A stretch of DNA of 34,660 nucleotides from Acetobacteraceae bacterium (GTDB lineage Bacteria > Pseudomonadota > Alphaproteobacteria > Acetobacterales > Acetobacteraceae): contig DAIDKZ010000114.1 of NCBI GenBank assembly GCA_027449745.1, positions 1 through 34,660 on the forward strand, given 5' to 3'. Below the pieces are notes generated by a model. It saw only the letters and a program-made list of their open reading frames with translations, was not told the DNA's origin and ran no database searches. Shown one piece after another: positions 27,108 to 34,558 of the stretch (positions are counted from its first letter, which is position 1; every line of letters starts with the position of its first letter). Position numbers and translations under genes: made by a program.

Positions 27108-27345
27108 TTGACATTGCCCATTTTTGCGACATTTTTGCTGCGCAGGTAGACGTCCCGCCTCCGGCATCGAGGGGTCCCCGAGAAATAGGGGCCGAGCGCA
27201 ATGCCGGAGTACGGCGCCCGGCCTGACGTGCAACCGGTGGAGTGACACCATGTCGAGGACTGCGTCGACGGCATCGCGAACCTGGTCCGGCCAAGCGGAA
27301 GCGCTGACGACGAGCGCCTCGGGTCGGCTTGGCTCGAGGGGTTAA
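27108..27345 (+). pseudogene. Orphan promoter and leader of the PDDEXK-like module, with truncated ORF (third copy)
   Basis: The segment aligns with the promoter and leader of the gene at 32683. TTGACA (27108-27113) follows CTTTTC. GGTCCCCG and GGCCGAGCGCA come next, then a long shared block (CCCGGCCTGACGTGCA, then GGAGTGACACCATGTCGA). The ATG at 27250 opens only a 31-codon reading with no similarity to the PDDEXK-like domain. Just before the ATG, GGTG and CACC can pair with the Shine-Dalgarno GAGTGA in the loop, as in the other copies. Confidence 0.6.
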
Positions 27346-27531
27346 ACCGGCCTCGATTGGGTTTGTTCCAGCCATATGCACTCTAATATCGACCAGTTTG
27401 CCGTGTACGACGCGACTCAATTCTATCAAACTATCTTCCAACTGCTGGGAGCCCGTCGATATTCGGACGCACGCGACTAGTCCTGTCCGGACCATTTCGA
27501 CAAGCTTTCTGTCGGCCTTGTTTTCAGGCGC
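27346..27531. other. Unassigned stretch between module relic and MucR relic
   Basis: A minus-strand reading continues from the MucR remnant (RKLVEMVRTGLVACVRISTG and on) and looks coding-like in composition, but I recognise no family. It may be an out-of-frame extension or part of another gene remnant. Confidence 0.3.
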
Positions 27532-27735
27532 CCCCAGCTTGATTCGAACCGTCGACTTCCACTTCATGGCCGTATATCCCGGCGCCGTCATCGGGTAGCC
27601 CCCGCCGGCCCGAAGGCCCGGCGGTAGCTGTCCGGGGTGAAGCCCCAGCGCTTGATACGGCGCTTGAGCATATTCACCGGCGCCCCGTCGACCTAGCAAA
27701 ACATCGTGTTGCCGTCGGCGGACGTGCTGTGGCGC
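27532..27735 (-). pseudogene. Ros/MucR-family regulator remnant
   Basis: On the minus strand one frame reads VDGAPVNMLKRRIKRWGFTP then DSYRRAFGPAG, and the next reads GYPMTAPGYTAMK and RIKLG. Joined, these match the C-terminal half of Ros/MucR zinc-finger regulators (pattern MLKRHL...GLTPxxYRxxWGL...YPMxAPxYA...GLG). An in-frame TAG lies just before VDGAPV and a frameshift lies near 27600. The usual Cys-His zinc ligands are not recovered. Ros/MucR proteins repress exopolysaccharide or virulence genes in Alphaproteobacteria, but this copy is dead. Confidence 0.7.
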
Positions 27736-28087
27736 AGGCGCAGCGTCAAAACCGGGTTTCCGCCAGCGTGGGTCTCTCCACGAGACTCCTAAAACTCCTC
27801 CGGAACTTCGATGCTAATGCAACTCGACATCTCCGCCTCCTAAAATGCCCCTTATTGGTAGTGAATGCGCCGTCTTCGGATACTGACGGATTACTACTGT
27901 GTCGTCATACGCCATTTCTCAATCAATTGGCATGGTTGCGTGCAAAATATTCCACCTGCCGCGAGCTTGCCCTCACCGTCCAATCGAAACATACCGCACT
28001 CTGCTGCATTGACCCGAGAGCCTGCCATTCCCGTCGCTTTCGATTGTCACTGCTTCGCCGTACTCGGGCCCAGCCGTCCGATGATGG
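27736..28087. other. Lower-GC gap downstream of traA
   Basis: This stretch is distinctly less GC-rich than its surroundings. No reading frame shows a recognisable protein, and no tRNA, IS end or clear terminator was found. A plus-strand open frame crosses it but continues as the antisense of traA and is not credible. Confidence 0.4.
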
Positions 28088-30766
28088 TCACATCCGCATC
28101 CCCGCCCCGGGTTGCTCCGGCTCGGTTCGGGGCGGGCGCATCTGCCGTCGCGCCCGGGCGATGAGCGTGTCGAGGCGGCTGCGTGCGAGGGCCTCGACGT
28201 GGCGGGCGAGGCCGGGGTCCTGCGCCCGCAGGGCGGCAAGCAGCGCCGGGTCCGCGGCGATGGCCTGGGCGGCGCGCCAGGCTTGGGTGACGAGGCGGGC
28301 GAGCTCGGCCTCGTTCTCGTCGCTGCCCCGCCAGGCCGCGGCGAGGGTTTTCCGGGCTCGGGCGCTGTCGGCGATGGCGGCGCGGTGCCGGGACACGGCG
28401 TCCGCCACATCCACCGGGCGCGGTCCGGCCTCCGGCCGCCCCCGTGACGGTGGCGAAGGCCGTGCGTCGGGGACGACGATGCCGCTGTCGGGCACCAGGC
28501 CCCTGCGGACGGCGAAGCGGGCGTCGGCGGTGGTGACGGGGATGTCGGTCTCGCCGTAGTCGAGCGTGCTGTCGTTGCGCCGCTGGCGCGAGAGGGCGGT
28601 CCGCAGGCGGGCCTCGGTGCCCATCTCCTCGGCGCTCCAGTGCAGACTGAGCCGGTCGCGATGGCGGCTGAGGGCGACATAGGCGAGGTGACGGTCCATC
28701 CCCCGGCTCGCCAGGATATGGGCCTCGTCGACCGTGACGCCCTGGCTCCGGTGCACCGTGGCGGCGTAACCGTGGCCGATATCGGCATAGTCCTTGACGT
28801 CGAAGGCGACCTCCCGCCCGTCGTCGAGCCGCACCGTCAGCCTGGCCCCCGGCCCCGCCCCGTCGATGGCAACGAGCGTGCCAAGCGTGCCGTTCTTCAC
28901 CCCCAGGGACCGCTCGTTCCGCAGGAAGTAGACCCGGTCCCCGGCGGCGAGGACGAGCGGTCCCTGCCTGGTCGGCAGCGCGACGTCGGGACCAAGCTCC
29001 CCGGCCCGCCGCCGCACCGCCCGGGCCCTGGCATTGAGGTCGCGGACATCGGCGCGGCGATGGGCGAGGATGATGTGCGTCGCCGCCGGCCGCGCCGTCC
29101 GGGCCCCTGCCCAGCCGGCCACCAGCGCCGCCTTGGCGTCCTCGAGGCACTGATGCCCCCGCACCATCCCCGCCGCCTGGTAGCGGGCCAGCGCCGCCGC
29201 CGTGCGGCCGGTGGCCAGCTCCTGCGTCGCCTGCCGCTGCCAGGGCTCGCGCTGGCGCCGCACCGTGGCGATGGACGCCGCGCCGACGCGCTCGGCGAGG
29301 ACCCGGAACGGGGCCCCGGCGGCGATGGGCTGCAGCTGCTCCGGGTCGCCGACCAGCACCAGCTTCGCCCCCGCCGCCCGCACCGCCGCCACCAGCGCGG
29401 CCATCTGCTCGCTGCCGACCATCCCCGCCTCGTCGATGACCAGCACGTCGCGGGAGGTCAGCCGCTCCCGCCCCCGCCGCCACTGGTGCAGCAGCGAGGC
29501 GATGGTCCGGCTGGCGATGCCCGCTCCCTGCTGCAGCCCCTCGGCGGCGATGCCGGACAGCGCCGCGCCCCGCACCCGGTAGCCGGCCGCCGTCCAGACC
29601 TGCCGGGCGACGCCGAGCAGCGTGCTCTTGCCGGTCCCGGCATGCCCAACCACGGCGGCGAGGCTGTCCGCCGCGGTGATGTGGGCCAGCGCCGCTTGCT
29701 GCTCTTCGCCCAGCCCGGCCGCCCCGGCCAGCGCCCGGACCGGCTCCGGGGCCAGGGCCGGATGACCACGCCGCCCCGCCAGCCCGAGCCCGGCCTGCGC
29801 CAGCGTCTGCTCCAGCACCAGCATCGCGCGGGTGGTGAAGCGCTCCTGCCCGCTGCCATCGCGGCCCAGCCGGACCAGCTCCGGCGCCGCCTCCACCACC
29901 GCCAGGGCGGTGCGGAACTGCGCCGCGTCGGCGGTATGCCCGGTGAGGAAGCGGGCCAGGTCGCGGCGGGTGAAGGTCGCCTGCTGGCGGGTGATGGCGG
30001 CCAGCGCCAGCGCCGGGCTGGCGATGATTTTTTTCCCGTTCTCCTGCGCGATGCCCTGGTGGCGGGCCAGCCGGTCGGGGATGAGCCGCTCGGGGGCAGG
30101 CGGCTCGGGGTCCGGCGCGGCGGCGATGCGCAAAGCGGCGGCACCAATCTTGGTCTGGGGCAGGAGGGCGAGGCCCTGGTCGGCATAGCTGCGGTGGTCG
30201 ACGCGAACCTCCTGCCCGGCCTCGGCCAGGCGGGCATTGACCAGCCCGGCCCAGCGCTCGCGCCAGCGCCGCAGCAGGTCGGTCCCGTTCCACTCCCGCG
30301 CCTTGGCGCCGAACCCGTCCGGCCCGGCCCGGCGCAGGGTCAGCAGCACATGGGCATGGGGCTGGGCCTCGCCGTCACGGCCGCGGGGACAATGCACCGC
30401 GAGGTCGGCGACCATGCCGCGGCGCACGCACTCCGTCCTGACGAAGTCCCGCGCCAGCCGGATGGCCTCGGCCTGGGACAGCTCGCGCGGCAGGGCGAGT
30501 TCGAGCTCGCGGGCGAGCTGGGCGTCGCGGCGCCGCTCCGCCGCCTCGACCGCGTTCCACAGCACCGCGCGGTCCCCCCAGGCCTCGGGGGCGCCTTCGG
30601 GCAGCAGGACCGCGGCATGGACGACGCCAGCCTTCCGCCGGTAGTCGTGCACCCGGTCGGTCCGGGCATCGCGCAGCCGCGCCCCGGCGCGATAGGCCGC
30701 CGCCGCGACGGCACTGCGGCCGGCGGAGCGGGAGAGGATTTTCGCGCTGAGATGATAGATGGCCAT
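28088..30766 (-). CDS. traA: Conjugal transfer relaxase-helicase TraA (MobQ, Ti-type)
   Basis: This is a large relaxase-helicase (892 aa) that nicks the plasmid strand at oriT and unwinds it during conjugation. The N-terminal MobA/MobL domain (MAIYHLSAKILSRSAGRSAV, then AYRAGARL) includes the metal-binding PHAHVLLTLRR. The central part is a TraA/RecD-like helicase with Walker A VVGHAGTGKSTLL and Walker B VLVIDEAGMVGSEQM, plus later motifs GDPEQLQPI and ATVHRSQGVTVDEAHI. The start is the ATG before AIYHLS; a longer in-frame reading runs toward the putative oriT. No coupling protein or type IV secretion genes are in the window, so the element may be mobilisable or truncated. Confidence 0.94.
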   Translation of the reverse strand: MAIYHLSAKILSRSAGRSAVAAAAYRAGARLRDARTDRVHDYRRKAGVVHAAVLLPEGAPEAWGDRAVLWNAVEAAERRRDAQLARELELALPRELSQAEAIRLARDFVRTECVRRGMVADLAVHCPRGRDGEAQPHAHVLLTLRRAGPDGFGAKAREWNGTDLLRRWRERWAGLVNARLAEAGQEVRVDHRSYADQGLALLPQTKIGAAALRIAAAPDPEPPAPERLIPDRLARHQGIAQENGKKIIASPALALAAITRQQATFTRRDLARFLTGHTADAAQFRTALAVVEAAPELVRLGRDGSGQERFTTRAMLVLEQTLAQAGLGLAGRRGHPALAPEPVRALAGAAGLGEEQQAALAHITAADSLAAVVGHAGTGKSTLLGVARQVWTAAGYRVRGAALSGIAAEGLQQGAGIASRTIASLLHQWRRGRERLTSRDVLVIDEAGMVGSEQMAALVAAVRAAGAKLVLVGDPEQLQPIAAGAPFRVLAERVGAASIATVRRQREPWQRQATQELATGRTAAALARYQAAGMVRGHQCLEDAKAALVAGWAGARTARPAATHIILAHRRADVRDLNARARAVRRRAGELGPDVALPTRQGPLVLAAGDRVYFLRNERSLGVKNGTLGTLVAIDGAGPGARLTVRLDDGREVAFDVKDYADIGHGYAATVHRSQGVTVDEAHILASRGMDRHLAYVALSRHRDRLSLHWSAEEMGTEARLRTALSRQRRNDSTLDYGETDIPVTTADARFAVRRGLVPDSGIVVPDARPSPPSRGRPEAGPRPVDVADAVSRHRAAIADSARARKTLAAAWRGSDENEAELARLVTQAWRAAQAIAADPALLAALRAQDPGLARHVEALARSRLDTLIARARRQMRPPRTEPEQPGAGMRM

Positions 30767-30800
30767 GCCGCAAGCGTGACCGCTCCGCTGGCAAGGGAGA

Positions 30801-30814
30801 CGATAAGAATATCG
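30801..30814 (-). promoter_or_regulatory. Palindrome in the traA promoter region
   Basis: CGATA, AGAA, TATCG is a perfect short inverted repeat 35 bases upstream of the traA ATG, inside an AT-rich stretch likely to hold the traA promoter. It could be an operator. Confidence 0.4.
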
Positions 30815-30887
30815 GTCCACCCGAATAAATAATCAGGACGCCCCGGCACCACGCCGCCCGGGACATCAGGTCATCCGGACACCAGGG

Positions 30888-30917
30888 ACGTCGCGCAGCG
30901 ACGTATAAGCGCGCCAT
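30888..30917. other. Putative MobQ-type origin of transfer (oriT)
   Basis: An inverted repeat ACGTCGC, GCA, GCGACGT (30888-30904) is followed at once by A and TAAGCGCGCCAT (30906-30917). The latter matches the RSF1010-type nic core TAAGTGCGCCCT at 10 of 12 positions, and the repeat plus GACGTATAA resembles the Ti plasmid oriT. It sits about 120 bases upstream of a MobQ-type traA, the usual place. The nick would fall within the TAAGCGCGCC core. Confidence 0.78.
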
Positions 30918-30997
30918 TCGAACTTTTTGTCGTCCTGGACGCCTGATGGTCTTTGCGGACTGTCGCAGCATGGCCACCAACACCGGGGTCGGACCAT

Positions 30998-31027
30998 CGG
31001 ACAAAGCTGGTGCATACTCTATATACT
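30998..31027 (+). promoter_or_regulatory. Possible promoter of the secreted Gly/Pro-rich protein gene
   Basis: CGGACA (30998-31003) and TATACT (31022-31027) are 18 bases apart, on the plus strand. The long untranslated region (about 165 bases) to the ATG at 31198 includes one copy of GGATACGGTGC (31077-31087), also found in the palindromes after the gene. Confidence 0.4.
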
Positions 31028-31197
31028 ATGCGTGCCGCACAGACTGCAGGCACTCCGCGGCACCGGGGGCCGCTTGGATACGGTGCGGGGCTCGCCCCTA
31101 CCAGCGACCGCCAGCCGGGCGCGGAGTTGCAAACGCCGGTGGTTTCACGACATGTCCTGTGTCCACCATCGCTGGGGCAAACCGGAGGAGCAAAGCC

Positions 31198-32085
31198 ATG
31201 AAGCGGAGCCCGTATTCGCCCAGGATGAAGCACGCCGCCGCCGTTGTCCTGGCCGCCTGCCTCATCGGCGGCGGCCTCGTCGCACCACCGGCCTGGGCCA
31301 AAGGCGGCGGAGCAGGCGGTGCGGGAGCAGGAGGGGCCGGTGCTGGCGGGGCCGGAGCAGGGGGCGCCGGTGCAGGGGGCGCCGGTGCCGGAGGTGCAGG
31401 CGGCGCGGGTGCGGCCAGCGGCGCCACGGGAACCGCGGCCGCCGGCCATGGGCTCGGGCCAGGGCGGGTCAATGTCGGCATCGTCGTTCCCACTGCCACC
31501 CGGCCCGGACAGGTCTCCTCACCCCGGCCGGTGGCCTTCGGTCACATGGCGCGACCATACCGCGGCCATCCCGCCAGCCGCGGCCAGCTGGCCGCCGCGC
31601 TTGGGCCGCTCAACGCCGCCCACGCCGCGCCGGGAGCCCTCGCCCATGCCTCGCCGCGCTCCATGGTCGGCAAGATAGCCACCTATGACCGCGCCATGCT
31701 GGCGGCCCTGTCCATGCCCGCCCAAACGCCGCAGCAGGTGGCGCTCCGCGACCAGGCCATCATCAGCGCCCGTGAAACCCTCGCCGACGAGACCGGGCGC
31801 ACCTTGACCCCGCCCGTCGTCGGCCGGGTGGACCAGCTGCTCGGCCTGCCAACGGGGAACCCGACGCTTGGCGCCATCGCGCCGATGCCCGCCCTGGGGC
31901 CGACCGCTCCCATCCGGCAGGCAGCCCTTCCACCTCCGGGACCAGCCCCCGCGCCGCGCGGACCCAGCCCCGTCGCCGGGCCCGCTCCGGGGCCCGCCCC
32001 GGCCCCGCCTGGTCCCAGCGTGGGACCGGCTCCCGCACCCGGACCGGCGCCCGCTCCGGCGCCGCCCGGACCGGCAAGCCTGTAG
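31198..32085 (+). CDS. Secreted Gly-rich/Pro-rich protein, unknown function
   Basis: This is a 295-aa exported protein. The ATG follows GGAGGAG at good spacing. The signal peptide is basic, then hydrophobic (AAAVVLAACLIGGGLV), with probable cleavage after PAWA near residue 34. The mature N-terminus is a Gly/Ala tract built of GGAGAG units. A more ordinary central region (ATYDRAMLAALSMPAQTPQQ, then RDQAIISARETLADETGRTL) may fold into helices. The C-terminus is a Pro/Ala/Gly tail (PAPGPAPAP-like). Such architecture suggests a cell-surface or envelope protein, but I recognise no family. It lies between the oriT/traA unit and the palindromic repeats. Confidence 0.75.
   Translation: MKRSPYSPRMKHAAAVVLAACLIGGGLVAPPAWAKGGGAGGAGAGGAGAGGAGAGGAGAGGAGAGGAGGAGAASGATGTAAAGHGLGPGRVNVGIVVPTATRPGQVSSPRPVAFGHMARPYRGHPASRGQLAAALGPLNAAHAAPGALAHASPRSMVGKIATYDRAMLAALSMPAQTPQQVALRDQAIISARETLADETGRTLTPPVVGRVDQLLGLPTGNPTLGAIAPMPALGPTAPIRQAALPPPGPAPAPRGPSPVAGPAPGPAPAPPGPSVGPAPAPGPAPAPAPPGPASL
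31303..31416 (+). repeat. GGAGAG-coding low-complexity tract
   Basis: These are imperfect tandem 12- to 15-base units encoding Gly-Gly-Ala-Gly-Ala repeats inside the secreted protein gene, prone to length change by slippage. Confidence 0.7.
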
Positions 32086-32155
32086 GCGTTCGCGGCGCCG
32101 CACGGCCCTGACGGCACGGCGCCGCCTCTCCACCTGTCAGACAGCATCCGGTCCG

Positions 32156-32197
32156 ATACGGTGCCCATACCGTATGGATACGGTGCCGATACCGTAT
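32156..32197. repeat. Two tandem 20-bp palindromes (iteron- or operator-like)
   Basis: ATACGGTGCCCATACCGTAT (32156-32175) and ATACGGTGCCGATACCGTAT (32178-32197) differ at one central base and are separated by GG, giving a 22-bp period, about two turns of the helix. Each is palindromic (ATACGGT pairs with ACCGTAT). No T-run follows. The spacing and symmetry suggest a dimeric DNA-binding protein loading cooperatively: a partition, replication or repressor site. Confidence 0.65.
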
Positions 32198-32531
32198 AGG
32201 CGCCCGGACACGCCGGACCGCGACCGCCGCCGACCGGGTTCATGCCTCAGGCCGGGCAGACCGCCACCAGGGCAGGCCAATACTCTGGCAGACGAATGGT
32301 CGGCCGTTCTCTTACAACCTGGCTCATCATCGAATCATCGCCAGGCCGCGTCCTGCCCGGACGTCACAGCCCAAAATCCACCCGGTCGCATGGCCAGTCG
32401 AGCGGCGAACCAGCCGACGCATGGTCTGCTCACCGTGCGCTGGCCCAGAGGTTCCAGGGCCTGTCTGCAGCGGAGGCAGAGAACAGCGAAGTCCCGTGAT
32501 TTTGCTCCTGCAGTAAAATTTTGCGTGCTTG

Positions 32532-32570
32532 GCTTTTTCTATTGACTTTTCCCGGCAAATGAGACATAAC
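32532..32570 (+). promoter_or_regulatory. Promoter of PDDEXK-like module A
   Basis: TTGACT (32542-32547) and CATAAC (32565-32570) are 17 bases apart. The 15 bases GCTTTTTCTATTGAC (32532-32546) are identical to those upstream of module B, so the upstream element is conserved along with the -35 box. Confidence 0.7.
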
Positions 32571-32685
32571 TGCGGGCAGAGGCAAACACAACGCCTCCCG
32601 CCCGGGCGGTCCCCGGGGAACCAGGCGGCCGAGTGCATGCTGGAACATGACACCCGGCCTGACCTACAGCATGGAGTGCACCATG
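32571..32685 (+). ncRNA. Structured 5' leader of module A
   Basis: This is a leader of about 110 bases sharing GGCGGCCGAGTGCA and later blocks with modules B and C. GTGCATGCTG (32633-32642) can pair with CAGCA (32667-32671) and TGCAC (32677-32681), leaving the TGGAG Shine-Dalgarno as a bulge. A competing hairpin pairs CATGG (32670-32674) with CCATG (32681-32685), which includes the start codon. The two folds exclude each other. The structures are read by eye. Confidence 0.45.
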
Positions 32686-33273
32686 TCGAAGGCTGACGAC
32701 GACGATATCACGGGCCCGGCCGTGCCGGGAGGGAGGACCGACGGCGAGCGCTTCGAGCGCCGCGCCGGTCCGGCGGAGGCCGGGCCGGAGGAACCACCGC
32801 CGCTCCCGCGCGACATCCCCATCGGCAGGGCGGAGGTACACTTGGTCCTGGCGCGCCTGCTTCATTGGGGCATCCCCGCCCGGGTCGCCGCGCCGGACCT
32901 CCCCTACGACCTCATCGCCGAGCCGGGCGAGGAGTTCGGGAGCGTCCGCATCCGGGTGAGGACCATCCGGGTCGAGCGGCGCCGCCGGAACCGGTTCGCC
33001 CTGCGACAGGGCCATCACCATGCCCGGCGCGGGACGGTCGATGACCGCCCGGGAGAGTTCGACCTGGCCGCCTTCGTGACCCTGGACCTCGGCCGGGTGC
33101 AGTTCCGGGCGCGGCTGGTCGGCGGCATCCACATCGGTGCCGCCGCACTCCTCACCCATGGCGCCGAGTTGCGGAGCTGGTTCGCGGCCCTGTCCGCGCT
33201 GCTGGCCGGGCACTGGGCGCCGGCGGACGGCGATGCCGGTGACGCGGCCCCTCCGGCCTGGCCCACCGTCTGA
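32683..33273 (+). CDS. PD-(D/E)XK-like protein A, probable inactive paralogue
   Basis: This is a 196-aa protein from the ATG at 32683 (MSKADDDD), with GGAG 6-7 bases upstream. Residues 1-45 are polar and Pro-rich. Residues about 50-145 form the domain shared with module B: VHLVLARLLHWGIPA, LPYDLIAEPG (D76), GSVRIRVRTIRV and GEFDLAAFVTLDLGRVQFR. This pattern fits small PD-(D/E)XK endonuclease-like proteins, where the second motif is normally QVKT. Here it reads RVRT, with Arg at the catalytic Lys position (R93), so nuclease activity is doubtful. The function is unknown. Confidence 0.72.
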   Translation: MSKADDDDITGPAVPGGRTDGERFERRAGPAEAGPEEPPPLPRDIPIGRAEVHLVLARLLHWGIPARVAAPDLPYDLIAEPGEEFGSVRIRVRTIRVERRRRNRFALRQGHHHARRGTVDDRPGEFDLAAFVTLDLGRVQFRARLVGGIHIGAAALLTHGAELRSWFAALSALLAGHWAPADGDAGDAAPPAWPTV

Positions 33274-33322
33274 CGACGGACGCTGGGCCCCGGGGGCAGC
33301 GGGGCCCGGCAGCGACAGGAGG

Positions 33323-33370
33323 CCCGCCAGGGACGGCGCCAAAATGGCGCTGCCGCCCCTCCCTGGCGGG
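33323..33370 (+). terminator. Long 3' hairpin of module A
   Basis: CCCGCCAGGGA (33323-33333) pairs perfectly with TCCCTGGCGGG (33360-33370), and an inner GCGCCA/TGGCGC stem lies within. The segment CAGGGACGGCGCCAAAA is shared with the hairpin after module B. No T-run follows. Confidence 0.65.
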
Positions 33371-33686
33371 AAGCCGCGTCACCACCCCAGGAACAAGCGC
33401 GGCACGATTATTTGCTCCCCCCTGCCGATGAAGAGGGACGTCCTCGAACTACACAAGTAGAATGCAGCGGCAAACGCTCTCGCGGGCTTTATACCCAACT
33501 TGCGGCTAATCAAGGGCCTGGGAACGCCGCAGAGCGCGGACACGATGATTGAAGTCGAGAATCCCCATCAGTCATGCTGCCACACCGGACCGCGGCCGGA
33601 GCGCATTTCGGCGATATTCTCTGTCGTCGGCGGAGATGATGCAGGTGTGACGTAGCGCGTCTTATATCAAAACGTCTCGGATTGTC

Positions 33687-33725
33687 GCTTTTTCTATTGA
33701 CGCGTGCCAGCGGTGAGACTATATA
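33687..33725 (+). promoter_or_regulatory. Promoter of PDDEXK-like module B
   Basis: TTGACG (33697-33702) and TATATA (33720-33725) are 17 bases apart, preceded by the same 15-base sequence GCTTTTTCTATTGAC (33687-33701) as in module A. Confidence 0.7.
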
Positions 33726-33830
33726 CACAATCAGCCAGGCCGTTGCTTCCCCGATTGTCGGGGCGGGGCGGCCGAGTGCAGTGCGCCAACACTGCACCCA
33801 GCCTGGCTCGCACCATTGGAGGGACCAATG
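33726..33830 (+). ncRNA. Structured 5' leader of module B
   Basis: Three hairpins are visible: CCCCGA/TCGGGG near 33750-33763, GTGCAGTG/CACTGCAC (33776-33783 with 33790-33797), and CATTGG/CCAATG (33814-33819 with 33825-33830). The last encloses the AGGGA Shine-Dalgarno in its loop, and its 3' arm includes the start codon. GGCGGCCGAGTGCA is shared with module A. Confidence 0.5.
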
Positions 33831-34525
33831 TCACGAGTTGCACGCAGCCTTATCACGCCCGAGGCCGAGCCGGGAGGCGCATGCCCGTCGGCGCGGGCCG
33901 TGCCCGCCGCCGCCCTGTTCCTGCCGTCGGGGCCGCACGACATCCGCATCGACCGGCCGGAACGCGATACGCCGCCCCCGGCCGCGGTGATGACCGCGGG
34001 CGGCGCGATGCCGCCGGCACCACCGCCGCCGGCCATGGCGGACGGCGAGGATTTTCCCGAGCCGCGTCCGACCGACGTCATGATTGGCGATGCGGGGCGT
34101 ATCTCGTGCTGTCACGGCTGCTCCATTGGGGCAGTCCCGCCCATCCCGCCGGCTCCGGCCTGCCCTATGACATCATCGCCCATGGCGGCCGCGGGGTCGG
34201 CCTCATCTGCCTGCAGGTCAAGACCACGACGCAGCCACCGCGCGGGCGGCGCTACTGCTTCGCCCTCCGGCGCGGGTTCCACGGCTCGGCGCATGGCGTC
34301 TTCGCCTACCGGGCGGGGGATTTCGACATCGCCGCCTTCGTCTCCCTCGCACTCGGCCGGGTGCTGTTCCGCCCCTTCGGGCAGCCGACCTTCTCCGCCA
34401 CCCCGGCCGAGTTCGCGGCGCCGGAGGCCGAGCAGGAGAGTTTCCGGAGCGCGCTCGCCGCCGTGCGGGCGCGACGTCGGACCCCGCCCGCAGGCGGCGT
34501 CCCGGCGCCGCCGCCGCCGGCCTGA
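33828..34525 (+). CDS. PD-(D/E)XK-like protein B, frameshifted or recoded
   Basis: The expected start is the ATG at 33828, with GGAGGGA just upstream. The N-terminal frame (MSRVARSLITPEAEPG, then PTDVMIGDAG) lacks the conserved domain, which continues in the -1 frame from 34097 as AYLVLSRLLHWGSPA, LPYDIIAHGG, LICLQVKTTTQ and GDFDIAAFVSLALGRVLFRP. The joint is at GCG GGG (34092-34097), where a GGG codon can slip back onto an identical GGG. Joined, it makes about 232 aa. Unlike protein A it keeps the PD-(D/E)XK signature (D in YDIIA, Q and K in QVK). Either one G was lost from a G-run or translation shifts frame. Confidence 0.65.
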
Positions 34526-34558
34526 GCGCGGGACGCCGGGCCCGGATGATGTCCCTCT

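Noticed and set aside
27249-27345. 31-codon ORF after the third leader as a functional peptide gene
   Set aside because: The start region is conserved but the coding part resembles neither paralogue, so it is treated as a truncated relic.
28640-30832. Long plus-strand open frame (730 codons) opposite traA
   Set aside because: The minus-strand reading has clear relaxase and helicase motifs; the plus-strand one is composition-driven.
31303-31416. GC-rich tandem repeat considered as a CRISPR or VNTR outside genes
   Set aside because: The units are in frame inside a secreted protein and encode a Gly/Ala tract; there are no spacers.
33510-33797. Minus-strand 95-codon ORF between modules A and B
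   Set aside because: It runs through the module B promoter and leader, has no motif and is unlikely to be a gene.
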